A stretch of DNA of 64,000 nucleotides, taken from the NCBI GenBank assembly GCA_046051225.1, contig JBJOOR010000016.1:26399-90398 (forward strand), read 5' to 3'. Positions within the stretch are counted from its first letter, which is position 1. The number at the start of each line of letters is the position of its first letter. The position numbers and the translations under genes were made by a program. This document shows positions 42,991-51,865 of this stretch, piece by piece. Under the pieces are notes generated by a model, which was given only the letters and a program-made list of their open reading frames with translations, did no database searches and had not been told where the DNA came from. This DNA comes from CAIODY01 sp046051225. GTDB lineage: Bacteria; Bacteroidota; Bacteroidia; Chitinophagales; CAIODY01.

Positions 42991-45225
42991 CTATTTTTTG
43001 ATTACAAATTTTGCCGTTAATATTTCGTTTTGACATACTACTTTAATAAAATAAATACCAGAAATTAAGTTAATAGTATTAAGCTGGAAGCCGCAACCAT
43101 TCGAGACAGTATTCAATCTTTCAACTATTACATTTTGTTGCAGACCCAATACATTAATTACCTCAATAGCATTTACAGTAGCGAACGTTCGATACTGATT
43201 ACTCATTACTATTAACTGATTGGTTGCTGGATTTGGATAAAGTTTCAATTCATTTTTTGTAAATGAAATTTCATTTCTGTTTACAAATGGAACACCTCCA
43301 TTCGAATACAACTGCACTCCTCCCCTGTTTGTGCCACAAATAATTTCAACCGAATCGTTACCAATCAGTTGATTGGCAGTAGGTGTAGCTCTTTCGCCAC
43401 AATTAATTTGCGAAAAATAATTGGATTGCAAATTGAAATTACCAACCAAATTGCTGCTGATATTTTCATACTGATATACATGTCCTTTTTCATTACCCAC
43501 TAATAAACTTAACGGCGAAGTATTGGTAAATCTAAAAAAAAATGGGGCTGAAAAACCTGTAACATCGCCATTTTCTTTTACATCAACACCACCAAAATTG
43601 GAAGTAATTAAAGTAAATGAAGGTGCAATATTTGTTCCCACATTTTTAAAATAACTTAATGTTCCTATCATATTTCCACAAGCCAAATCGAGCAAACCAT
43701 CATTATTGAAATCGAAAAATTGAGGCGTTGCATAATCGCCTACATCAATATTTTGAAAGTTTGACGATTGCCACGTAAACTGCGGACTGCCTAATGTTCC
43801 TGTATTTTTAAAAAACATAATTTTACCATCTATCAACCCACATAACATATCTATTAATCCATCGCCATCTACATCGCCAAAAGTTGGCGCAAGCAATGGT
43901 TGATGCCATGATTTCAGATTCATAAAATTGTTGCTAATCAGCTGAAACTTAGCATGATTAATACTTCCAACATTTTTATATAAAAATAATTGAGCAAAAC
44001 TATTTTGAGCAATATTATCATAAGTACCGCCACTGCTAATCATTAAATCATTCAAACCATCATTATCAAAATCTAAAAAAGCAGGATAGGAATTAGAACC
44101 AACATCTATCATTTCGCTAACTAAAAAACTATCGCTTTTAAAATTAAATGGTTGTTGGCTTTTAGTACCCGAATGCTGATAATACCACACATTTTTTCGA
44201 TTTTCGGATGAATTGATATTATTAGGAGCTGCTAATAAATCAGGAAAAGAATCGTTGTTTACATCAACAAAAAATGAAGCTGCAAATAAATTACATGCAA
44301 ACGAATTATTATTAGCAGGAAAAATAGTATCTTGATAATTAATGTTAGCTAATGATGAATCGCCGCCGTTGTACAACATAGTTAGCGAATTATATGACAA
44401 ATTTCCTTTCAAACAATCTTTATCGCCATCGCCATCAATATCAATAGTTGCAAGGGTATTGCCCGAATGTTTTGCACTTCCTAATCTTGCAGGATTACAT
44501 AGATAATTTAAAACTACTGGTCGTGAACCAGCATCTATTATTTTGCCCCAACACCATTTATTCAAATTAAATTTCATGCTATCATTTGCATGACCATATA
44601 ATTCAACTTGCTGATTTTCCCAATAATTTATAACATTGCCCTGTACATCAAAAATTAAAATATCCATATCGCCATCATGATTAATATCATCAATAGCAGG
44701 AATATCAGATGGTGATGAATAAATATTTCCAAATGTTCCTCCAGGTACTTGCCCATTCACAAAAGGCGCTGTGGCTGTATAACTTATTGTGTTATCAATA
44801 TTTCTTTTTGCTAAATAAATAATTAAATCGCCTGCGCCTTGGCAAACAATATCCGATTCGCCATCGCCATTCATATCTCTCATCAACACCCAATTGGCTA
44901 ATGTATTGGGAAAATAAAATTCGGCTTTGGGTTGGTATGAAAAACTAATAGAATCGTGTATTCCATCATTTTTAAAAACTAAAATTTTATTACCCGTTCT
45001 ATCAAAAATAAAAAAATCTTGATGTGCATCATTATCATAATTTATGCTTGAAAATTGAGGATTATTCAAACCGCCAGAAAAAGGAAATTTTAATTTATGA
45101 TTACCATTATATACCGAAATGGTATCTATAAATTGATAGAATGTTTGAGCATTTGTTATTTCAAAAGAAAATAATAACACCACAAACAAAAATTTTGTAC
45201 ACAATAAATCAAGTAGCTTATTCAT
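42991..45225 (-). CDS. FG-GAP/VCBS repeat protein with T9SS sorting domain
   Basis: 744 residues; signal peptide 1-26 (ends TNAQ). At least eight calcium-binding FG-GAP repeats with D-x-D/N-x-D-G loops, such as DINHDGDMDIL, DIDGDGDKDCL, DFDNDGLNDLM and DVDGDGLIDML, probably forming a beta-propeller. The C-terminus begins KLYPNPATNQLIV and ends ISGIYFIKVVCQNEILTAKF: a T9SS type A signal. Likely an adhesive or structural surface protein. Confidence 0.9.
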   Translation of the reverse strand: MNKLLDLLCTKFLFVVLLFSFEITNAQTFYQFIDTISVYNGNHKLKFPFSGGLNNPQFSSINYDNDAHQDFFIFDRTGNKILVFKNDGIHDSISFSYQPKAEFYFPNTLANWVLMRDMNGDGESDIVCQGAGDLIIYLAKRNIDNTISYTATAPFVNGQVPGGTFGNIYSSPSDIPAIDDINHDGDMDILIFDVQGNVINYWENQQVELYGHANDSMKFNLNKWCWGKIIDAGSRPVVLNYLCNPARLGSAKHSGNTLATIDIDGDGDKDCLKGNLSYNSLTMLYNGGDSSLANINYQDTIFPANNNSFACNLFAASFFVDVNNDSFPDLLAAPNNINSSENRKNVWYYQHSGTKSQQPFNFKSDSFLVSEMIDVGSNSYPAFLDFDNDGLNDLMISSGGTYDNIAQNSFAQLFLYKNVGSINHAKFQLISNNFMNLKSWHQPLLAPTFGDVDGDGLIDMLCGLIDGKIMFFKNTGTLGSPQFTWQSSNFQNIDVGDYATPQFFDFNNDGLLDLACGNMIGTLSYFKNVGTNIAPSFTLITSNFGGVDVKENGDVTGFSAPFFFRFTNTSPLSLLVGNEKGHVYQYENISSNLVGNFNLQSNYFSQINCGERATPTANQLIGNDSVEIICGTNRGGVQLYSNGGVPFVNRNEISFTKNELKLYPNPATNQLIVMSNQYRTFATVNAIEVINVLGLQQNVIVERLNTVSNGCGFQLNTINLISGIYFIKVVCQNEILTAKFVIKK

Positions 45226-45299
45226 TGTAAAATTTTATTTATCCGAAAGATTGTTTTTTTTACCACATAAAAAAACCTCGTTTTAAATACAACAAACTT

Positions 45300-45307
45300 C
45301 AAATTTA
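45300..45307 (-). promoter_or_regulatory. Possible -7 box for the FG-GAP gene
   Basis: The minus strand reads TAAATTTG (TAnnTTTG), 75 bases before the ATG. No -33 match at the usual distance. Confidence 0.3.
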
Positions 45308-45378
45308 GTTTTCATATCTATGATTCTATATGGTTTAAAATGTATTTCAACTAAAAACCAGTAACTGATAACTAACAA

Positions 45379-46761
45379 CTATTCCGCTCCATATTCGCTT
45401 ATCAACCAAATAAGCATTGCCATGGCTGCACCGCCCATTTCTAATTCACGTTTGTTCACGTTTTCAAATCTATCATTTGCTGTATGATGATAATCAAAAT
45501 AGCGTTGCCCATCTACATCCAATTCAATCAAACAGGTATTCAAATCTTTCAAATGACTAACATCAGCACCACCATTGCCGCCTTTATTCCATTTAGTAAT
45601 ACCATAAGGCACAAACAATTCATTCCACGAATAAATTTTATTCATGGCAATTTTATTTTGCCCACCCACACTAAAACCTTCGGGCGTAAACCCACCACCA
45701 TCGCTTTCAAATGCTGCAATAAATTTTTTGTTGCTTCGCTTTGCTTCATCAGCATAAGCTTTGCCGCCACGTCCACCATTTTCTTCATTCATAAATGCAA
45801 CAGCTCTAATCGTGCGTTTTGGCTTTATGCCCAATGCTTTTATAATTCGCAAAACTTCGATGCTTTGCATCACCCCTGTGCCATCATCATGTGCACCTTC
45901 GGATAAATCCCACGAATCTAAATGCCCACCAACAGTAATAATTTCATCGGGAAATTCAGTTCCTCTTATTTCGCCTACCACATTTGCCGATAGCTCATCC
46001 GCCAATGTTTTGCAATCCATTTCCATAAAAAATTCAACTTCATAATTACCCGACAAAGCATAATGTAAAATATCGGCATCCATTGTAGCTATTGCCATTG
46101 CTGGTATATGGGTAATTGTATCTTCATAATGCATAGCGCCAGTATGTGGAAACATATCATACGAATGTGTAACACTACGAACCACAACACCTACTACGCC
46201 ATACTTTGCAGCCCTAAAAGCACCAGCCCAACGTTGGTCAACGGCATGACCATACCCCGAACCCGAACTTGGATCGGCATTATTCATTGGGCGATTATAG
46301 AACACAATTTTACCTTTTAATTTTCCTGCTTTACCTAATGAATCTAATTGCGACCAACGTAAAATTTCTACAATGGATGCTTTCAAACCATTATCTGGCG
46401 TAGCATCCGAGCCACCTAATGCACACACATTTACATCTAATGGTTGCAATCCTTTGCGATATATTTTACCAATTTGAGTTTTACCACGAACCCAATGCGG
46501 CACAAAACAAGGTTGCTTAAAAACACTATCAGCACCCATTTCTTTCATCAACATATTGGTAAATTCAACTGCTTCGTATGCCTGTGGCGAACCACTTAAT
46601 CTACCACCAATTTGCTTACATAAATGTTCTAAATTTTTATAACTCTGCCCATGCAACATGGCTTCAGCAAATATTTTGCGAAGCATTAACGAATCAGATG
46701 TTTGTGCTTTTGTGTTTGATACCGAACAACAAATAAGCAATAGAAAAATTATTTTTTTCAT
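45379..46761 (-). CDS. Exported M28-family zinc peptidase
   Basis: 460 residues with signal peptide (about 1-19, ends TKAQ). Peptidase M28 of the carboxypeptidase Q-like group. Zinc ligands are visible in GGHLDSWD (His, Asp), GAHDDGTG (Asp), FMNEENGGRGG (catalytic/ligand Glu pair) and the C-terminal DYHHTANDR (His). A PA-type insert precedes the catalytic part. Periplasmic or secreted dipeptide hydrolysis is likely. No T9SS sorting domain. Monocistronic between palindromic terminators. Confidence 0.92.
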   Translation of the reverse strand: MKKIIFLLLICCSVSNTKAQTSDSLMLRKIFAEAMLHGQSYKNLEHLCKQIGGRLSGSPQAYEAVEFTNMLMKEMGADSVFKQPCFVPHWVRGKTQIGKIYRKGLQPLDVNVCALGGSDATPDNGLKASIVEILRWSQLDSLGKAGKLKGKIVFYNRPMNNADPSSGSGYGHAVDQRWAGAFRAAKYGVVGVVVRSVTHSYDMFPHTGAMHYEDTITHIPAMAIATMDADILHYALSGNYEVEFFMEMDCKTLADELSANVVGEIRGTEFPDEIITVGGHLDSWDLSEGAHDDGTGVMQSIEVLRIIKALGIKPKRTIRAVAFMNEENGGRGGKAYADEAKRSNKKFIAAFESDGGGFTPEGFSVGGQNKIAMNKIYSWNELFVPYGITKWNKGGNGGADVSHLKDLNTCLIELDVDGQRYFDYHHTANDRFENVNKRELEMGGAAMAMLIWLISEYGAE

Positions 46762-46803
46762 GAAATAAAATAAATTGATTTAAGAATTTAAAGGTAGAAA
46801 AAA

Positions 46804-46836
46804 AATCCTGACAGGTTTCAAAAACCTATCAGGATT
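46804..46836. terminator. Palindromic terminator, CCTGACAGG family
   Basis: Arms 46804-46818 and 46822-46836 pair over 15 bp with one G-U. The core CTGACAGGTTT is shared with 48200-48231. A-rich on one side and AT-rich on the other; it probably ends the PKD-like gene (minus strand). Confidence 0.75.
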
Positions 46837-46862
46837 AAACTTGAGATAAAATTTTGCAATCT

Positions 46863-48101
46863 TTATTTTAAAGCATTTTTATTGTTATTTCTCTTCCAAG
46901 CTTTATACCGTTCACGAAAAATTATGGGATTTAAAGTAGCACTACTAATTGCCTGACAACCATATTTATCTGTTACTCGTAGTTGAAAATATTCCACTTT
47001 TGTGTTGGTAGTTTTTAATGAAGGTGAAGTACTAAATGTTTTACCATTTAATTTTTCTCGTTCTTTCCATTCATATCGAAATGGTGCTGTACCGCCAAAT
47101 ATGGATGATTGAATAAAGCCCACAGTATCGGGTTGTAATAAAGCAATACTATCGGGCAATGCTTTTGAAAACATAGTATTAACGCTTAATCCAAATCCAT
47201 TTGATACTACAAATTCTTTGGCTATTTCGTTTATACAGCCATATTCATCAATGCTTGCTACATTTACTGTAGAAATATTACCCGATTTTGGATTTTTAAT
47301 TTTTGTGCTTACATGTTCAAACCAATACCAATCCTCATTCAACATCCATTTTGTAAATAATAATGCTCTACTATCTGTTGAAACAGCTTCCATATTTATA
47401 CTATTACCTGCACAAATTGGCTGCTCAGGAATGCCTTTTATTTGCAAAAATGTATTAGTAGGAATTATTAAATCAAATTCGATAGTTGGAATTGAATCAC
47501 ATATTTTAACGGCTATTTTTTGATTGCCCGAAGGAAGATGAGCTACTATTTTTTCGCCTTTGCCTATTGCCTTATTTTCAAAAAACCATTTTATGTTATC
47601 CGTTTGTAGTACACTTAATTTAGTTGTGTATTTATCATCTAATCTAAGTTCTACTGTCATAGCATTGCTTGTATCGCATTGATATTTTGCCCAAATGCCA
47701 TTTTGTAAAATCGAATGTGCATCTATCATTCCTGCTTGTAAGGGTTTATCAAATAAACAATTTTTTTCGGTTTCGGTACAAGCTTTAATGGTAATATCAG
47801 TAGCTAAAATGATGCTCGAATTTTCGATAGGACTCCATTCCAATTTTGCTTTACTGCAATAGTTTTTCCATTTTACGGTAACGGATTGTAAGGAATCAAT
47901 AGCTATCATTTCACCACTATTTAAGGGGAATAATTTCCAACTGCCTGCTTGCAAATTTTTACCTTGTAATTTATAGCAATAAGGCTTTTCTGTTTCTACT
48001 ACTAATGCACCACGAATACCCATTGGTAATTGGTTTTGTGCTAAGCCGTTAAATGCTTGCATTAGTAATAGTAAAATGAAAAAAGTAAATTTGATTTTCA
48101 A
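46863..48101 (-). CDS. Exported protein with PKD/SprB-like region, unknown function
   Basis: 412 residues with signal peptide (1-21, ends GLAQ). No lipobox and no recognisable T9SS tail. The sequence consists of Ig-like beta segments with four to five cysteine pairs. Near 325-395 it has the pattern IFGGTAPFRYEWKERE, LRVTDKYGCQAISSA, as in SprB/PKD-type adhesin repeats, preceded by a similar VNVASIDEYGCINEIAKEF. It ends with a basic tail. Probably an envelope or extracellular binding protein; specific role unknown. Confidence 0.68.
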   Translation of the reverse strand: MKIKFTFFILLLLMQAFNGLAQNQLPMGIRGALVVETEKPYCYKLQGKNLQAGSWKLFPLNSGEMIAIDSLQSVTVKWKNYCSKAKLEWSPIENSSIILATDITIKACTETEKNCLFDKPLQAGMIDAHSILQNGIWAKYQCDTSNAMTVELRLDDKYTTKLSVLQTDNIKWFFENKAIGKGEKIVAHLPSGNQKIAVKICDSIPTIEFDLIIPTNTFLQIKGIPEQPICAGNSINMEAVSTDSRALLFTKWMLNEDWYWFEHVSTKIKNPKSGNISTVNVASIDEYGCINEIAKEFVVSNGFGLSVNTMFSKALPDSIALLQPDTVGFIQSSIFGGTAPFRYEWKEREKLNGKTFSTSPSLKTTNTKVEYFQLRVTDKYGCQAISSATLNPIIFRERYKAWKRNNNKNALK

Positions 48102-48156
48102 AGCTTATGTTTCCTTAGATTATATTTTTATTTAAATTCAATATAGTTCAAAACAA

Positions 48157-48185
48157 GTTTGGCGAACTTTAAAAGTTCGCCAAAC
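48157..48185. repeat. Palindrome GTTTGGCGAACTT
   Basis: Perfect 13-bp inverted repeat (48157-48169 with 48173-48185). A decayed copy of the left arm occurs at 50421-50436, where 16 bases are identical to 48152-48167. Likely a terminator or dispersed palindromic element. Confidence 0.7.
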
Positions 48186-48199
48186 AATTTATGCACAAA

Positions 48200-48231
48200 A
48201 TTCTGACAGGTTTTAAAAACCTGTCAGAATT
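48200..48231. terminator. Palindromic terminator, CTGACAGG family, second copy
   Basis: Perfect 16-bp inverted repeat ATTCTGACAGGTTTT/AAAACCTGTCAGAAT immediately behind the stop of the Fn3/T9SS gene on the minus strand. Same core as 46804-46836. Confidence 0.8.
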
Positions 48232-48235
48232 ATAA

Positions 48236-50341
48236 TTATTCCTTCACAAACTTTCCATTCAACACATCGCCTTTTGTGTCGGTGGTTTTGATGAAATAAA
48301 TGCCTGAAGGCAAGTTTTCAGTGTTTAGTTCACAGTTATTAGTTTTCAAACCTTTAATTTCTATGTTCAATCGTTGCCCTAAAACATTACTAACTTCAAC
48401 TGTATTTATCATTGACTGTTGACTAATTACTAATGACTGATATGCTGGATTAGGATATACTACTAAATGATTATTTGTATTTATTTCATTAATACCTACA
48501 CCACATAAGGTTGATGAATCAATATTACTTTGGTAGCCTTCGCCCATATTATTATGAGCTGAAACAGCATACCAATAATTTGTACCGCTGCTTACCGCAT
48601 TATCAATATATTGTGTGGTGTTAGCAGCTACACTATCAATTTTTGCAAAACCGCTGCTTGCTGTAAGGCTACGATAAATATAATATTTATCTTCTGTATT
48701 ACTAATATCTTTCCATGTTAGTTTTATACTATTATTATTACATTTTGCCAATACTTCAATAGGTGCTGCGGCTGTTATTAATGAGCTAGTATTACCACAA
48801 TTATTGCCATATTTAATAATAAACATATCATTTTGACCGCCATAATAATAGGCAGTATCTAAGCCTGCTACTACATTGTTTGAGGTCATATTACCTGTTA
48901 TGTACAAATTTCCTGTTTCATTTATTAATAGGTTTTGATAAGCAGCTAAATTAGTAGAACTATTAACTGTAGTAGTATTCAAATCTGGCAAGCGGCTTAG
49001 TAGTGTACCAGTATTTCTTGATAGTTTTACGATATTAGCCCTAAATTGAGTATGTGGGATGCTTAAACTTAAATTTTGAAATTTTAATATGTCATTAAAA
49101 GGCAAATGTCCATAAACATCTTGATTGGGATCAGATGTAATTGAAAAAAAACCTCTATTACCTCCTGTTGAATCGGGGCACTGTCCCCAATTAAAATCAC
49201 TCAAATTGTTGAACTTTATTACACCAGTACCTAAAATCTTTCCAAAGCCTGGAGCGGATAAGTGTGTCGCATACCCACCATAAATAGGTTTACCATACCC
49301 CCCCCCCCCCAAGATATTAAAGCTATTGTCAGTAGCATTAAAATCAATAGCTTTAGCGAATGTACTATCTCCTAATTCAATATGCCTAATCACGTGATTG
49401 CGATTGAATTTAATGATGGTGCTTAATGGATTGAATGTACTTGCAGTTGAACGGCTATATGTACTATCTAAAAATTTATTAACTGAACTACCGAAATTAG
49501 CTATAGCAGTATAATTGCCTTGTTTATCAATCCCAAATCCAGCCGATGTATAATATCCTACAGAATCAATTAAACTTATATCTGTTAATTGACCTTGCAA
49601 TGTATACCTTAAAATATTTATACCTGTGTAAATTGGAATATTACCTAAATTCATAGTGCCTAATAAACCACCCCCAGCAATTAACAAGCTTAATGTATCG
49701 TTATGAATTGCTAAACAATTTGGAGTTAGATTACTATAGCTTAAGTAATTTTCTGAATAAAGCACAACATAATTTGAAGCATTGTATGCTTGTGCCCATA
49801 CCCAATTCATACTACCATTTTTATTTATTTTCATCATAATTTGAGGACCTTGAATACTTGGGCTAAAACTCCAAGGTGCAAATAATGAATCGTTAAAATA
49901 TATGTTTTCTCCACCAATATTACAAGTAGCAAATGCATAAATATTTCCCATAGAATCTAATACAAAATCATGAATTGCAGTATTATTTATAGAATCATTT
50001 AACTCTCTAAACCAAAGTAAATTGCCATTACAATCATACTTTGAAATAAAGCCCTGAAATACACTTGGTTTTTGCCAACGATTAGTTAAAATACTATCTT
50101 TTTTGCCACCCAAACCTTGTATATGCGGAAACCCAACTAATTTACCGCAAACAATTAAATTACCTTCGTAGTCAAATTTCATTGAGGTTATTTTTTCATC
50201 TTCTCCGCTCATCTGAAACGCACTCCCAAATCCTTTTACCCATTGGTAGCTGCCAGGGGTAGTGGGAACTTGCGCAGACAATGTGCTGATGTGATAATTT
50301 GCTAATATGCTAATGATAAAAAGACAAAGTATTTTTTTCAT
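48236..50341 (-). CDS. Fn3/T9SS surface protein with a G13 tract
   Basis: 701 residues from the ATG at 50341; an upstream TTG adds 7 unlikely residues. Signal peptide about 1-24. The body (30-520) has weak SBBP-type propeller repeats (FDYEGNLIVCGKL, DSMGNIYAFA). A fibronectin type III domain follows (KLTWKDISNTEDKYYIYRS), and a T9SS type A end (VVYPNPAYQSLVIS, LPSGIYFIKTT). Around residue 345 the codons for LGGGGYGK include 13 consecutive G bases (49298-49310), rare in this AT-rich DNA and a likely slippage site. A gain or loss of one base would remove the Fn3 and sorting domains. Confidence 0.85.
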   Translation of the reverse strand: MKKILCLFIISILANYHISTLSAQVPTTPGSYQWVKGFGSAFQMSGEDEKITSMKFDYEGNLIVCGKLVGFPHIQGLGGKKDSILTNRWQKPSVFQGFISKYDCNGNLLWFRELNDSINNTAIHDFVLDSMGNIYAFATCNIGGENIYFNDSLFAPWSFSPSIQGPQIMMKINKNGSMNWVWAQAYNASNYVVLYSENYLSYSNLTPNCLAIHNDTLSLLIAGGGLLGTMNLGNIPIYTGINILRYTLQGQLTDISLIDSVGYYTSAGFGIDKQGNYTAIANFGSSVNKFLDSTYSRSTASTFNPLSTIIKFNRNHVIRHIELGDSTFAKAIDFNATDNSFNILGGGGYGKPIYGGYATHLSAPGFGKILGTGVIKFNNLSDFNWGQCPDSTGGNRGFFSITSDPNQDVYGHLPFNDILKFQNLSLSIPHTQFRANIVKLSRNTGTLLSRLPDLNTTTVNSSTNLAAYQNLLINETGNLYITGNMTSNNVVAGLDTAYYYGGQNDMFIIKYGNNCGNTSSLITAAAPIEVLAKCNNNSIKLTWKDISNTEDKYYIYRSLTASSGFAKIDSVAANTTQYIDNAVSSGTNYWYAVSAHNNMGEGYQSNIDSSTLCGVGINEINTNNHLVVYPNPAYQSLVISQQSMINTVEVSNVLGQRLNIEIKGLKTNNCELNTENLPSGIYFIKTTDTKGDVLNGKFVKE
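49298..49310 (-). repeat. Homopolymer G13 inside a surface-protein gene
   Basis: 13 C on the plus strand, i.e. G13 in the coding strand, encoding four Gly codons after the last base of a Leu codon. The frame is intact in this copy. Confidence 0.95.
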
Positions 50342-50359
50342 GTGTGAAATTTTGATGTT

Positions 50360-50367
50360 CAAATATA
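50360..50367 (-). promoter_or_regulatory. Possible -7 box for the Fn3/T9SS gene
   Basis: The minus strand reads TATATTTG, a full TAnnTTTG match 19 bases before the ATG at 50341. No -33 element seen. Confidence 0.4.
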
Positions 50368-50420
50368 AGTTTGTTTTTGAAAAAGAAAATACATTTAAGT
50401 TTTATACACCCATAAAATAA

Positions 50421-50436
50421 AACAAGTTTGGCGAAC
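50421..50436. repeat. Decayed copy of the GTTTGGCGAAC palindrome
   Basis: AACAAGTTTGGCGAAC is identical to 48152-48167, but the matching right arm is missing here. Confidence 0.65.
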
Positions 50437-50512
50437 CATTAAAACTCCTATCAATTTGATTACGTTAAATAACACAATTGAATTATTTTAGCGAACTGAA
50501 AAACAAACCATC

Positions 50513-51814
50513 ATGATTCAACAAATTCTATTCGTATTACTTTCGGCTGTATCTATTTATTTTTTTACAAAAAAAGTAATGAGCATCCGCCGCAATATTT
50601 TATTGGGGAAAGATGAAAAATTGAATGACAATCCCAATTTGCGTTGGCGCAACATGTTCATTTTTGCATTGGGGCAAAAAAAGATGTTCAAAAATCCATT
50701 GGTAGCGGTTTTGCACTTGTTTGTTTATATTGGATTTGTGATTATCAATATCGAAATTTTAGAAATTTTCTTGGATGGAATATTAGGAACGCATCGTTTG
50801 TTTGCTCCAATTTTAGGGTTTTCAATTTACTCCATTTTAATTTCTTGCTTTGAAGTTTTAGCTGTTTTGGTAATTATAGGTTGTGTTGTTTTCTTAATCA
50901 GAAGAAATATTACAAAAGTAAATCGCTTCACAAAGCCCGAATTGAAAGGCTTTCCATTTCGTGATGCGAATTATATTTTGATTACTGAAATTATTTTGAT
51001 GAGTTTGTTTTTGACCATGAATGCAGTTGATTGTAGTTTAGATAATGTAGATGAACGATTCACATTTGTAGGAATTATTTCTGCTTTCCTAAACTCATTT
51101 TTTATTCATAGCTCACAACTTACTTTGGAAACAATAAGCCGAACTTGCTGGTGGTTGCACATTGCAGGCATTTTTGCTTTCTTAAATTATTTGCCTTACT
51201 CCAAACATTTGCATATCATTTTAGCTTTCCCAAATTCATTTTTTGCTCGATTAAATAACATCGGTCAAATGGAAAATATGCCTTTGATTCAGAAAGAAGT
51301 GGTGTTGTCATTTCAACCTGAACGTGCTGCTGAATTTCCTGGCGATGATGCACCAATGAAATTCGGAGCGAAAGATGTGAAAGATTTAAGCTGGAAAAGT
51401 TTGATGGATGCTTACAGTTGCAGCGAATGCGGTAGATGCACGGCTGCTTGCCCTGCCAATCAAACGGGCAAAAAATTATCGCCACGAAAAATAATGATGG
51501 ATACTCGTGACAGATTACAAGAAGTGGGCAACAATATTGATAAACATGGAATGGATTTTACCGACAATAAAACTTTGTTGGGCGATTATATTTCGGTGGA
51601 AGAATTACGAGCTTGTACAACCTGTAATGCTTGCGTAGAGCAATGTCCAATATTAATTAGTCCATTACATATTATTACCGAATTGCGCCGCAGTTTGGTG
51701 ATGGAAGATAGCAATGTGCCGAACGAATGGGCGATGATGTTTGGCAATTTAGAAAACAATCAATCGCCATGGAAATTTAGCAACGAAGACAGAGCAAATT
51801 GGCGGAATGATTAA
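50513..51814 (+). CDS. Membrane-bound Fe-S oxidoreductase (HdrD/GlpC-like first subunit)
   Basis: 433 residues. N-terminal half has about five membrane helices (5-20, 63-85, 95-120, 155-175 and 205-230). The C-terminal half holds two [4Fe-4S] motifs: Cys303, 306, 309 and 313 (CSECGRCTAAC) and Cys368, 371, 374 and 378 (CTTCNACVEQC). In other Bacteroidota this gene is usually followed by a second (Fe-S)-binding protein with CCG domains, forming a two-gene electron-transfer unit. Here a terminator and the convergent proS follow, so the partner is absent locally. Its electron donor and acceptor are not known. Confidence 0.88.
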   Translation: MIQQILFVLLSAVSIYFFTKKVMSIRRNILLGKDEKLNDNPNLRWRNMFIFALGQKKMFKNPLVAVLHLFVYIGFVIINIEILEIFLDGILGTHRLFAPILGFSIYSILISCFEVLAVLVIIGCVVFLIRRNITKVNRFTKPELKGFPFRDANYILITEIILMSLFLTMNAVDCSLDNVDERFTFVGIISAFLNSFFIHSSQLTLETISRTCWWLHIAGIFAFLNYLPYSKHLHIILAFPNSFFARLNNIGQMENMPLIQKEVVLSFQPERAAEFPGDDAPMKFGAKDVKDLSWKSLMDAYSCSECGRCTAACPANQTGKKLSPRKIMMDTRDRLQEVGNNIDKHGMDFTDNKTLLGDYISVEELRACTTCNACVEQCPILISPLHIITELRRSLVMEDSNVPNEWAMMFGNLENNQSPWKFSNEDRANWRND

Positions 51815-51815
51815 T

Positions 51816-51847
51816 AAAAAAGGGATTCATTTTTGAATCCCTTTTTA
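51816..51847. terminator. Bidirectional terminator between the Fe-S gene and proS
   Basis: 8-bp GC-containing stem (GGGATTCA, 51822-51829, with TGAATCCC, 51834-51841) with A run before and T run after; serves both converging genes. Confidence 0.9.
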
Positions 51848-51865
51848 TATTGATAACCCTTTTTT

